The position numbers and the translations under genes are program-made. A stretch of DNA of 64,000 bases from Bacillota bacterium. Lineage in GTDB: Bacteria; Bacillota; Clostridia; Christensenellales; CAG-138. The stretch lies in assembly GCA_023459335.1 (NCBI GenBank), contig JAEWUO010000008.1, positions 20,929 through 84,928 on the forward strand, in the 5' to 3' direction. The stretch's first letter is position 1. Each line of letters begins with the position of its first letter. The notes under the pieces are model-generated. The model did no database searches. It was not told where the DNA came from and saw only the letters and a list, made by a program, of their open reading frames with translations. Positions 9,187 to 17,136 of this stretch are shown piece by piece.

Positions 9187-9215
9187 ATAATAAACCGATT
9201 TTTCCGGTTTGTCAA
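9187..9215 (-). promoter_or_regulatory. near-consensus sigmaA promoter of the small lipoprotein gene
   Basis: -35 TTGACA (9210-9215) and -10 TATTAT (9187-9192) with a 17-bp spacer. The spacer region contains a second dyad, AAACCG-N7-CGGTTT. Confidence 0.75.
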
Positions 9216-9304
9216 ACCAAAACGGCCGCGTTATGGTAAAATTCATAATAGCGTCACAGTTTGCTCATTCCCGGGCTGCCTGCGTATGAAACGGATGCAA
9301 AACG

Positions 9305-10840
9305 ATGGAACTCGTTAATAATCAACAGAGATTTACACGCGCGGCGAGTCTCCTGACCGCTGCGTATCTGTGCGCCGTGTTTTTCGGGCTGCCGCTGATC
9401 TTCACGCACTACTTTTTCAACATCACCGAAACCAAGCTGGCATTCTTTTTGATCTCCAGCGGCGCGTATCTGCTGCTGCTGCTCTTTGCGCGAATCGCCT
9501 TTCCCCCGGAATGCGAGCCAAAGCTGCGGCGCACGCCGCCGCATCCCGCCGCACTCGCGCTCGCCGCATTGTTTGCCGTCAGCGTCGTCGGCGCGCTGAT
9601 CAGCCGTTACCCGGACGAAGCGTTCTGGGGCGATAACAACCGCTATCAGGGCATTTTAACACTCTTTACCTACGCGCTGCTGGCACTGGTATTCTCATAC
9701 CGCAGGGTCGATCTGTGCCGGCCGGAGCGCGCGCTCGTGCTCGGCGCGGCTTTGGTGGGCCTTTTGGGGTTGTTGAACCACTTCGGAGCCGATCCGTTCG
9801 GATTCTATGAACACCTGCGCGAAGCGGACCGCGGGCGATTCCTCTCCACCATCGGCAACGCGGACTTCTACGGCGCGTATCTCGTCATGGCGTTTGCCGT
9901 AATGCTCGGTTCCTTCCTGCGCGCAAAGTCGCTTCCGGCCCGCATCCTCTCCATGATCGCGCTTGTCTGCGTCTCGTTCGGCGCGCTTGTCGCGGGCAGC
10001 GACAGCGCCGCGCTGGGGCTGATCGCGAGCGCGCTCACTTTCCCGCTGCTGCTTTTTCGCGACCGCGCCGCCATGCGAAGGTTGGTTCTCTGCTGGGGTG
10101 TATTCTTTTTCTGCGCGTTCGTCTTTGGGCTGCTTTCGCAGACGCTGCCTTCGGCGACGTATCTTTCCGCTTTTACCGTATTTCTCAGCGGGGCGGCGGT
10201 CTCCCTTCCACTCGCGGCGGTTTCCGTGCTCGGCTGGATTTCCCTTCGCCATATAGATGAAACCCGCTTACGGCGCCTGCTCAGGCCGTATTGGATCACG
10301 CTGGCCGCGCTGTTCGCGCTCGCAGTTCTTGCTCTGGTGTTGTTGAATACCGTGCTGCGGGACCTGCCGCTCGGAAGTCTCGCGCGGTATCTGCGCTTTT
10401 CCGGCAGCTGGGGAACCGACCGCGGCAGGATCTGGACGTTCGTCATGCGGTTTTACGCATCCCTGCCGCGCATGCAGCAGCTTTTCGGCGCATCCTCCGG
10501 CGCGCTGTTTCACGCGGACGCGATACATCCTCTGTTTTCGGACGCTTCTCTCGATACCGCGCACAACGAATATCTGCAATATCTCGTGACCAACGGCGCG
10601 CTGGGTCTTCTTTGTTACCTTGCCGCACTCGCGTTCGCCATCCGTGCGGGCGTCCGGAAATGCGCCGGTTCCCCCGTCTACCGCGGCATCGTCGTCGCCG
10701 TAATCGCCTGTGCCGCGCAGGCGGCGGTCAACATCGCGCAGCCCGCGAGCACACCGTTATTTTTCGTTCTGCTCGCCGTGCTCGTCAGCCGCCCGGCGGA
10801 GGCCCCGCAGGACATGGGGGTATCGCCGGAACGTACATAG
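9305..10840 (+). CDS. O-antigen ligase/Wzy-like polytopic membrane protein
   Basis: A 511-residue protein with roughly a dozen hydrophobic helices. The family features are a GDNNRYQG segment in an outer loop near residue 103 and a late HNEYLQYLVTNGALG motif, typical of the Wzy_C/O-antigen ligase superfamily that transfers or polymerises lipid-linked glycans. The ribosome site is weak; ATG at 9305 is the first in-frame start. It is adjacent to other envelope genes, but no polysaccharide cluster surrounds it, so the glycan is unknown. Confidence 0.8.
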   Translation: MELVNNQQRFTRAASLLTAAYLCAVFFGLPLIFTHYFFNITETKLAFFLISSGAYLLLLLFARIAFPPECEPKLRRTPPHPAALALAALFAVSVVGALISRYPDEAFWGDNNRYQGILTLFTYALLALVFSYRRVDLCRPERALVLGAALVGLLGLLNHFGADPFGFYEHLREADRGRFLSTIGNADFYGAYLVMAFAVMLGSFLRAKSLPARILSMIALVCVSFGALVAGSDSAALGLIASALTFPLLLFRDRAAMRRLVLCWGVFFFCAFVFGLLSQTLPSATYLSAFTVFLSGAAVSLPLAAVSVLGWISLRHIDETRLRRLLRPYWITLAALFALAVLALVLLNTVLRDLPLGSLARYLRFSGSWGTDRGRIWTFVMRFYASLPRMQQLFGASSGALFHADAIHPLFSDASLDTAHNEYLQYLVTNGALGLLCYLAALAFAIRAGVRKCAGSPVYRGIVVAVIACAAQAAVNIAQPASTPLFFVLLAVLVSRPAEAPQDMGVSPERT

Positions 10841-10861
10841 AAAATCGTCGGAACGTACATA
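10827..10861. repeat. direct repeat CGGAACGTACATA, two copies 22 bp apart
   Basis: Copies at 10827-10839 and 10849-10861. The first overlaps the stop codon of the ligase-like gene, the second precedes the terminator. Purpose unknown. Confidence 0.5.
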
Positions 10862-10862
10862 A

Positions 10863-10900
10863 AAACCGCCCCGTCGCTGATTCGCGCGGGGCGGTTCTTG
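10863..10900. terminator. terminator between ligase-like and SH3b genes
   Basis: Inverted repeat AACCGCCCCG (10863-10872) / CGGGGCGGTT (10886-10895), followed by CTTGTT on the + strand and an A/T-rich tract on the other side. The genes are convergent. Confidence 0.7.
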
Positions 10901-10912
10901 TTGAGCTTTGAT

Positions 10913-11707
10913 TTACGGTACAGGCGTTCCGGTCGGAACCGTAGTGCTGGCGATGATGTACTTCGCCGCGGCGTAGCACTTCACGTTGGTCGCGACGACC
11001 TGAATGTAGTAGAAGTCGCCCGTTTTGAAGAAGATCAGCACGGAATCGCCCTTGACGAGTTCGCCGATGGGCGTGTTGTCCTCCGTGCTCGGCACGGTGC
11101 GCAGCGCGAGTTTGCTCGCGGAGACGGTGCCGGGGATCGTTCCGGCAACGGCCTTGGGCGTCGGTGTCGCGTTCTCGCCGGGCAGCAGGCCCGCCTTGTC
11201 GACAAATTTCGTAGCCATATAACCGTAAAGGTTTTCCTTCACGATCTTGACAAAATAATAGTCTCCGTCGATTGCATAGACCTTCAGCTGCGTGCCCGAA
11301 GAATATGTGCCGAGGATCGAGTAGGTTCCCGCCGGGCCTTTGCGGAGTACGACGCCGCTGGCGTTCAGCACGCCGTCCACGGCGGTTTTAAGCTGCTCCG
11401 GCGTCGGTTCCTTCACATCCGGTTCCGGCGTGTCGTCCTGTTTCGGCGTCATGGTCGGCGTCGGCACCGGTGTGACGGCCTGCTGGGTCGGTGTCGCGGT
11501 GGGCGTAGCGGTCACCGCGCCGACGGGCGCGAGCGCGGGCGTGGGCGTGATCTGCACCGACGCGCTGTTCAGGTTTGCCGGACCCTGTACGCCGTTCGCG
11601 TTCCGCATCGACCAAATGATGAAGTAGATGCCGACCGCCATCACCAATATGATGATGGTCAATACGATATACCCAAGCGTTGTGATGCGCACGGTTTTTC
11701 TTCTCAT
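10913..11707 (-). CDS. membrane-anchored protein with two SH3b domains
   Basis: 264 residues. Basic N-terminus, one transmembrane helix at about 11-31, then a Thr/Pro-rich spacer (about 53-104, repeated ATPT/TPTP units) that would cross the cell wall. Two bacterial SH3 domains follow at about 112-170 (VVLRKGPAGTYSILG) and 192-252 (LALRTVPSTEDNTPIGEL). SH3b domains usually bind peptidoglycan, so this is probably a wall-binding surface protein; no catalytic domain is attached. GGGGAGG precedes the ATG. A promoter with a 9-bp inverted repeat lies upstream. Confidence 0.8.
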   Translation of the reverse strand: MRRKTVRITTLGYIVLTIIILVMAVGIYFIIWSMRNANGVQGPANLNSASVQITPTPALAPVGAVTATPTATPTQQAVTPVPTPTMTPKQDDTPEPDVKEPTPEQLKTAVDGVLNASGVVLRKGPAGTYSILGTYSSGTQLKVYAIDGDYYFVKIVKENLYGYMATKFVDKAGLLPGENATPTPKAVAGTIPGTVSASKLALRTVPSTEDNTPIGELVKGDSVLIFFKTGDFYYIQVVATNVKCYAAAKYIIASTTVPTGTPVP

Positions 11708-11762
11708 GATTTCCTCCCCGCCTGCAAAGCGCGTTGCCGATCATCGTCAGCACAAGAACCCC

Positions 11763-11791
11763 AAACAATATCTATGGACAGTATATTGTTT
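11763..11791. promoter_or_regulatory. candidate operator over the SH3b promoter
   Basis: Perfect inverted repeat AAACAATAT (11763-11771) / ATATTGTTT (11783-11791). It overlaps the -10 box, a typical repressor position. Confidence 0.5.
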
Positions 11792-11807
11792 TTCGCTATC
11801 TTTTCAA
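11780..11807 (-). promoter_or_regulatory. predicted sigmaA promoter of the SH3b gene
   Basis: -35 TTGAAA (11802-11807) and -10 TATACT (11780-11785) with a 16-bp spacer, about 75 bp upstream of the start codon. Confidence 0.6.
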
Positions 11808-11908
11808 GGGGTTTCCGTGAAAAAGGCGAAAGAGTTACAACCTGTTCTAAAAACGTTCACTTTTCGTTCGGGTGCCGCGCCGAACCCGTTCGGGTCATGC
11901 AAAGCGGA

Positions 11909-13666
11909 TTATTCCTGCAAACGGAGGACGACCTGCGGTTCGAGTACCCGCGCCAGGCGGAACAGCATCATCTCTTCATCCGTCCGCGAGAGAACCGAGC
12001 CGAGGAACGCGCTCTGACCCTTGATTTCGGAATAGGCGTCCGTAAGGTACCCTCTGCCGGGCGATTCCTTCCAGCGCGTTTCGATACGGTCGTCGAAGAA
12101 ACGGAAGCGGATGATCCGCGCGTTTGCGGCCTCCAGGAAGGAAACGCGGACAAGCAGCGTCGGCGTGCCGGTTTCGTCCGCCGAGAAGCGCCCGCTTACG
12201 CCGACGAGGTGGTTTTCGCCGTGCATGCCGATCTCGCCGTAAGCGGGGGCATCAAGGCCGCATGGCAGCATATGCCGCTGGTCGGTTTCGTCGATCATGA
12301 TTTCAAGCGAGCCGTTTCGCTCGTGAAACGAAACGGATCTGAGGCCTCTGGAGAAGTTGTTCTGCAGCGTCTGGGCAAACAGCGGAAAGAGCCCGACGGA
12401 GAGAGCGCGTTTGTCATCCTGCGCGAAATAGGTCTTCCCGTTCAGCCGGCGGATGATTTCCCTGTCGTCAAGTTTGATTTTCCTGTTGAAAAGATCGCCG
12501 AACAGCGTCGTCTGCGGAACGTAGAGGTCGCACTTCATCCGCTTTTTCGCGTCCGCGAGCGCGATCGCGCCCTTTCGCATCATCCCCGCGCGGCTTTCTT
12601 CCGGCTTTGCGAAGAAACGGGTTGCGATTTTATAATAGCTGCTCTGCTGGAACAGCTCGTTGTTGCCCGCGTTGGAGACGAGCAGCACGCCGCTGTCAAA
12701 AAAGCCGAGCACATTCTGTCCGAACATCCCGTTAAACAGAAACGAGCGTTCGTTTCGCCCGACCCAGGTCTGGTAGCCGTAGTTATAATCGCCGAAGGAT
12801 GCCGGCGCGTTCGCGTGCGCCGCCGTCTGCTCCTTGATCCAGTCTTCGGGTATGATCTGCCTGCCCTGGAAGCGTCCGCCGTCCAGCACGGTCTGGCCGA
12901 TCTTTGCGATATCCTCCGGCAGAATATAGAGCCCCCAGCCGCCCTTTTCGTTTCCCAGCGGGCAGGTTTCCCAGAAGAAGTTCGTAATGCCGAGGGGATC
13001 AAAGAGTCTCGGTTTCAGATAATCTACAAGCCCCTCGCCCGTCACCTGCCGGATGATGCAGGCGAGCATATAGGTGTTCATGCTGTTGTAGTTGAATGTC
13101 GAACCCGGTTCCTTGAGCACGACGGATTCAAGGAAACATTTGACCCAGTCCGTCTCGGTCACCGAACCCGCTTCGTTGAACAGCACTCCGCTGGTCATGG
13201 TCAGCAGGTGGCGAACGGTCATGTTGCGGTGGGTCAGCAGGTTGATTTTATTCATGCGGGCCGCGAACAGATCGACGATGCGGTCGTCCGGGCGCAGTTT
13301 TCCCTCGCCGATCAGCAGGCCGACCGCAAGGCCGGTGATGGATTTGCATTCCGAGTGCGTGATGTGCCAGACGGACTGGTCGTATGCGCCGAACGCGCCT
13401 TCGGCGATCACGCAGCCGTTCTTTATGACGAGCACCCCGTGCATGTCCAGCGTGGGATCTTCCCGCAGTGCGCTGAGAAACCCCGCCACCGTTTCGGAGG
13501 AGATCCCCTGCGATTCCGGCGTCGCGCGGGGAAATGGTTTTGCGACCGGCGCGCGCGCAAATCTCGGTTTCTGCGCTTTCTGTTCGAATATGGGTTTGAC
13601 GGAACTTTTCGTGTCCAGCAGCTGGCGGACAATCATCAGTGCGCGGGAATCGGTAATCAGATCCAT
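11909..13666 (-). CDS. beta-lactamase-like serine hydrolase, paralogue of the fusion C-terminus
   Basis: 585-residue class C beta-lactamase/penicillin-binding-like hydrolase. The nucleophile motif is SECK (within ITHSECKSITG) and the second motif is YNS in FNYNSMNTYML. The same stretches occur in the fusion at 4692-7634 (FNEAGS, YNSMNTYMLA, WETCP-GNEKGGWGL, FLFNGMFGQ), so the two are clear paralogues. Both carry about 200 extra residues after the hydrolase core. There is no signal peptide, so the protein is probably cytosolic. AAAGGAG precedes the ATG. Possible substrates are amides or esters of wall or lipid precursors; nothing decides. Confidence 0.85.
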   Translation of the reverse strand: MDLITDSRALMIVRQLLDTKSSVKPIFEQKAQKPRFARAPVAKPFPRATPESQGISSETVAGFLSALREDPTLDMHGVLVIKNGCVIAEGAFGAYDQSVWHITHSECKSITGLAVGLLIGEGKLRPDDRIVDLFAARMNKINLLTHRNMTVRHLLTMTSGVLFNEAGSVTETDWVKCFLESVVLKEPGSTFNYNSMNTYMLACIIRQVTGEGLVDYLKPRLFDPLGITNFFWETCPLGNEKGGWGLYILPEDIAKIGQTVLDGGRFQGRQIIPEDWIKEQTAAHANAPASFGDYNYGYQTWVGRNERSFLFNGMFGQNVLGFFDSGVLLVSNAGNNELFQQSSYYKIATRFFAKPEESRAGMMRKGAIALADAKKRMKCDLYVPQTTLFGDLFNRKIKLDDREIIRRLNGKTYFAQDDKRALSVGLFPLFAQTLQNNFSRGLRSVSFHERNGSLEIMIDETDQRHMLPCGLDAPAYGEIGMHGENHLVGVSGRFSADETGTPTLLVRVSFLEAANARIIRFRFFDDRIETRWKESPGRGYLTDAYSEIKGQSAFLGSVLSRTDEEMMLFRLARVLEPQVVLRLQE

Positions 13667-13774
13667 ACGCTGTTCTCCTTTATATGGTGTGATATTGCTG
13701 TTATCCCCGTCCGGACGGGGTTTTTCTTTCGCATACGCTGCCGGGAGCGGCGCGCGATCCAGCCGGATAGACGG

Positions 13775-14368
13775 TCAGAACGTCTTTGCAAGCTCTTCCG
13801 CGCGCGCGATCGCGCGCGACAAAATCGCCTCCACCGGCTCAAGGCCGAGATCCAGCCCGTCCGCGGCGATACAGTCGAACCGCGGGATGCCGAAAAATGC
13901 CGCCATGTCGCGCAGATACTTCGAGCCATTATCCAGGGGGTCTCCCTCCATCGCGCCGCCGCGCGTGGTGAGAAACAGCATCTTTTCCGCCTTGCACGTG
14001 CCGAAACAACCGTTTTGATCGTCGCAGTCGAACGTGATGCCCTGCACGTTGACGTTTTCGAGATACACCTTCAGCAGCGCGGGTACGCTGAGGTCCCAGA
14101 ACGGCGCGGCGACCGCCACCCGGTCCGCCTGCCGGAACTGGTGCGCGTAGCGAAACCGCGGGTGATTCAGTTCCCCCGCCTCGATGAGCCGCTCCCGCTG
14201 CCAGAAAAACCCGTTTCGAAACGGAATGAGGGGTTCGTCCATGAGCGTCAGCCGCTCAATCGACAGATCTTTCCTGCGCGACAGCGCGGCAAGGAACGCC
14301 TCCGCGAGCTTTCGGGTGCGGCTTTCTTCCCCGCGGATACAGCAGTCGATATAGAGTACGTTTGTCAT
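13775..14368 (-). CDS. flavodoxin-fold NAD(P)H dehydrogenase (quinone)
   Basis: A 197-residue flavodoxin-like oxidoreductase of the NAD(P)H dehydrogenase/azoreductase group. The N-terminal strand MTNVLYID is followed by a phosphate-binding loop, and VAAPFWDLSVPALLKVYLE is the conserved FMN-site region of AzoR-like enzymes; TTRGGAM is the third flavin contact. The start overlaps the ribokinase stop codon (ATGA, 14365-14368) and GGGAGG lies 7 nt upstream, so the two are translationally coupled. A role in reducing quinones or in flavin redox balance is likely; the link to ribose metabolism is unclear. Confidence 0.85.
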   Translation of the reverse strand: MTNVLYIDCCIRGEESRTRKLAEAFLAALSRRKDLSIERLTLMDEPLIPFRNGFFWQRERLIEAGELNHPRFRYAHQFRQADRVAVAAPFWDLSVPALLKVYLENVNVQGITFDCDDQNGCFGTCKAEKMLFLTTRGGAMEGDPLDNGSKYLRDMAAFFGIPRFDCIAADGLDLGLEPVEAILSRAIARAEELAKTF

Positions 14369-15294
14369 CGCCAGCCTCCCCACGCGCCAAGCGCGCCAAG
14401 CGCGCCGCTCTCCAGCGCGCGCACCGCGTCTTTTCTGAGCGGTACGGAATCCGCCGCGCCCATCGTCTGCACGCACAGCGAAGAAGCCGCGGTTGCGAGT
14501 TTCAGCGCGTCGTTGATGCTCTTTCCGTCCAGCGTTTCAGTCAGAAAATATCCAAGAAAAGTATCGCCCGCCGCTGTGGTATCCGCCACCTTAACGGAGA
14601 AAATGCCGATGTGCGCGCGTTCGCCGCCGCGTACGCAGACCGCGCCGCGCTTGCCGAGCGTAAGCAGAACGTTGGCTTTCGGATATCGCTTCGCGAGTGC
14701 GGGGAGGATTTCTTCTTCCCGATTGCACCGCGCGAGCGCCATTCCTTCCATCTCGTTGACGATCAGCCAGTCGACCAGCTCCAGCGGACAGGAAAGCACG
14801 TTTCCATCCATCGGCGCGGCGTTGATCGCCACCTGCAGGCCCTTTTCGTGCGCACGCTCGATGATCGAGCCCACAAGGTTCGTTTCATTCTGCACAAGCG
14901 CGAGCCCTTCGTTTCCGAACGCGTCCAGCGCGCGGCCGACGTATTCTTCCGTCAGTTCCCGGTTCGTCCCGCCGTAGAGCAGGATGCAGTTCTGCCCCGC
15001 GTCGTCCACCTGTATGATCGCGTGGCCCGAGACGCTTTCGGAGCGTTCCGTCAGCGTCAGATTCACGCCGTTTTCGCGGAGTTTATCCAGCAGCATATCC
15101 CCGTCGCATCCGATTTTGCCCGCGTGCCAGACTTCCGCCCCCGCGCGCGCCGCCGCAACGGACTGATTGAGCCCCTTGCCGCCGCAGTGCGTTTCCAGCG
15201 ACTGGCTGGAGATCGTTTCGCCGGGGCGGACGAACGCCGTCACACGGTAGACCTGATCGAGGTTTAGAGATCCAAAGTTGAGAATTCTTGCCAA
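14365..15294 (-). CDS. rbsK: ribokinase (PfkB family), TTG start
   Basis: Phosphorylates D-ribose to ribose 5-phosphate. The PfkB fold shows the substrate loop GGKGLNQSVAAAR, the anion-hole/catalytic-base motif DTTAAGDTFLG, and NE-MEG mid-protein. The start is read as TTG at 15294: GGAGG lies 9 nt upstream and the resulting 309 residues match normal ribokinases, whereas the more distant ATGs add 57 unrelated residues. It is divergent from a nucleoside phosphorylase gene 79 bp away. It would consume ribose freed by the two nucleoside hydrolases at 16201-18083. Confidence 0.9.
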   Translation of the reverse strand: MARILNFGSLNLDQVYRVTAFVRPGETISSQSLETHCGGKGLNQSVAAARAGAEVWHAGKIGCDGDMLLDKLRENGVNLTLTERSESVSGHAIIQVDDAGQNCILLYGGTNRELTEEYVGRALDAFGNEGLALVQNETNLVGSIIERAHEKGLQVAINAAPMDGNVLSCPLELVDWLIVNEMEGMALARCNREEEILPALAKRYPKANVLLTLGKRGAVCVRGGERAHIGIFSVKVADTTAAGDTFLGYFLTETLDGKSINDALKLATAASSLCVQTMGAADSVPLRKDAVRALESGALGALGAWGGWR

Positions 15295-15373
15295 AATTGA
15301 CAGCCTCCGTTTTCCGATTGAAATGAATTGTGATACTATATCCGTAAGATCAAACATTACAGGAGCGATTTTT

Positions 15374-16117
15374 ATGCCGCAGCTGCAGCCGCATATCCGT
15401 CTCGATTCCAACCACGGCGCGTCCTGCGCGCTGCTGCCGGGCGATCCCGCGCGGCTCGACCGCATCCGGCCGTTTCTGGAAGGGGCGGAAGAACTCGCCT
15501 ATAACCGCGAGTACCGCAGCCTCGCCGGAAGCTACCGGGGTATTCGCGTGCTCGCCGTGTCGACCGGCATCGGCGGCGCTTCCGCCGCCATCGCCGTGGA
15601 GGAGCTATGCCGCCTCGGGGTTAAAAACATGATCCGCACCGGCAGCTGCGGCGCGCTGCAGCCGCAGGTGAACCTCGGCGATCTGATCCTCGTTTCCGGC
15701 GCAGTGCGGGACGACGGCGCGAGCCGCGCGTATATCGACCCTATCTACCCCGCCGTGCCGGATTTCGGCCTGCTCTGTGCCTGCGCGGCCGCCGCGAAAC
15801 AGCGCGGATACCGTCATCATGTCGGCATTGCAAGAAGTCACGACAGCTTCTATACGGACCGCGAGGAGGAGATCGACGCGTACTGGTCTGAAAGAGGCGT
15901 GCTCGGTTCGGATATGGAAACCGCCGCGCTGTACACGGCAGGCAGGCTGCGCGGCGTGCGCACGATGAGCATCCTCAACAACGTCGTCGCGTTCGAGACG
16001 GACACGCTCGACGCCATCGGCAGTTACGCGAACGGCGAGCGCGCCGCGATGCAGGGCGAGGAACATGAGATCCTGACCGCGCTGGACGCGTTCGCCGCAA
16101 TCCTGCAGCTCCTTTGA
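15374..16117 (+). CDS. nucleoside phosphorylase, uridine phosphorylase-like
   Basis: Phosphorolysis of a nucleoside to base and (deoxy)ribose 1-phosphate. PNP/UDP family type I motifs: LLPGDPARLDRI near the N-terminus (phosphate site), STGIGG, RTGSCGALQ, and SDMETAALY (ribose-binding Met/Glu). These fit uridine phosphorylase best. The start at 15374 (MPQLQ) is supported by AGGAG 8 nt upstream; an earlier in-frame ATG overlaps the divergent ribokinase gene. Length is 247 residues. Substrate preference for uridine is inferred. Confidence 0.88.
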   Translation: MPQLQPHIRLDSNHGASCALLPGDPARLDRIRPFLEGAEELAYNREYRSLAGSYRGIRVLAVSTGIGGASAAIAVEELCRLGVKNMIRTGSCGALQPQVNLGDLILVSGAVRDDGASRAYIDPIYPAVPDFGLLCACAAAAKQRGYRHHVGIARSHDSFYTDREEEIDAYWSERGVLGSDMETAALYTAGRLRGVRTMSILNNVVAFETDTLDAIGSYANGERAAMQGEEHEILTALDAFAAILQLL

Positions 16118-16165
16118 GTCTATTTTATCGCTTTTTATAAAAAACACAAATTCAGAAATAAACAA

Positions 16166-16195
16166 AACGGCTTCCGCCTCCCGGCGGAAGCCGTT
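16166..16195. terminator. bidirectional terminator, phosphorylase vs nucleoside hydrolase operon
   Basis: 13-bp inverted repeat AACGGCTTCCGCC / GGCGGAAGCCGTT with a 4-nt loop. The - strand side is followed by TTGTTTATTT. It separates convergent units. Confidence 0.85.
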
Positions 16196-16200
16196 CTGTA

Positions 16201-17136
16201 TTACGCGCCGTATCGCGCGATGTTTTCAAACACGCGCCTTTTAAATTCCTCCCGGTCCACCTTTGTCACGATAGATGCGTTGTGCTCCATCTGTTTGTCG
16301 CTGTAGAGGTCGGTGACAGTCTTGCCGCGCGTCAGCTTTCCCTTCGTTTCCACGCGGATCCAAACATGTTCGGTCCGGAAAAACGAATCATCGTCCGCAT
16401 ACAGCACCGTCACGGGATCGTGAAACGCGACGCCGGCGAGTCCATAGCCCATGTAGAACCGCAGGATGCCCTGCAGTACGTCCCGCGCGAAAACCGCCTG
16501 CTTCGAGCCGAGCGCGCCAAGCTCTGCCAGTTCCTCCGGCGTGAAGTAGGACTCCATCGTCACGTCCAGCCCGCACATCGTCACCCGCGCGCCGCTGGAA
16601 AATACCATGTCCGCCGCCTCGGGGTCGGCGTATACGTTGAACTCCGCGCTGGGCGTTATGTTTCCGCCGACCGCCGCGCCGCCCATGACGACGATTCGTT
16701 TGAGCAGATGCGGCAGTTCTTTATACTTCATGATCGCGAGCGCGAGGTTCGTCAGCGGGCCGATGGCGACGATCGTGAGCTCGCCCGCGTACCGCTTTGC
16801 GGTTTTGTAGATCGCGTCCCAGGCGGGCAGCGTTTCCGCGGTCCGTTTCGCCGGCGGCAGCTCGAGACCGTTGAGCCCGTTCCGTCCGTGCACGTGGTAC
16901 GCTGTGACCTGTTCGCCAAAGAGCGGCCGTTCCGCGCCGCGGAAAACGGGAACCTGCCCGAGTCCTGCGAGTTCCAGCACGCGCAGCGTGTTTTCGGTGG
17001 TGTGTTCGACCTCTACGTTACCCGCGACGCAGGTGACCGCGACGAGTTCGAGCGTTTTTAAATGCTTGGTCAGCAGGATGGCGACCGCGTCGTCCACGCC
17101 CGTGTCGCAGTCCAGCAGCATCGGGTGTTTGTTCAT
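16201..17136 (-). CDS. nucleoside hydrolase (IunH/Rih family), copy A
   Basis: Cleaves the N-glycosidic bond of ribonucleosides to base and ribose. The Ca2+-binding signature DCDTGVDD is at residues 9-16, and the mid-protein GPLTNLALA and NITPSAEFNVYADPEAA motifs are typical. Length 311 is standard. Its start overlaps the stop of the upstream hydrolase by 4 nt, making it the last gene of the nucleoside ABC operon. The two hydrolases differ clearly, suggesting separate purine and pyrimidine preferences, though this is not decidable here. Confidence 0.92.
   Translation of the reverse strand: MNKHPMLLDCDTGVDDAVAILLTKHLKTLELVAVTCVAGNVEVEHTTENTLRVLELAGLGQVPVFRGAERPLFGEQVTAYHVHGRNGLNGLELPPAKRTAETLPAWDAIYKTAKRYAGELTIVAIGPLTNLALAIMKYKELPHLLKRIVVMGGAAVGGNITPSAEFNVYADPEAADMVFSSGARVTMCGLDVTMESYFTPEELAELGALGSKQAVFARDVLQGILRFYMGYGLAGVAFHDPVTVLYADDDSFFRTEHVWIRVETKGKLTRGKTVTDLYSDKQMEHNASIVTKVDREEFKRRVFENIARYGA

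Noticed and set aside
10898..14977. Open frame of 1359 codons on the + strand
   Set aside because: It is antisense to the SH3b, hydrolase, flavoprotein and ribokinase genes, all with clear motifs; its translation is Arg/His-rich, a by-product of GC-rich third positions.
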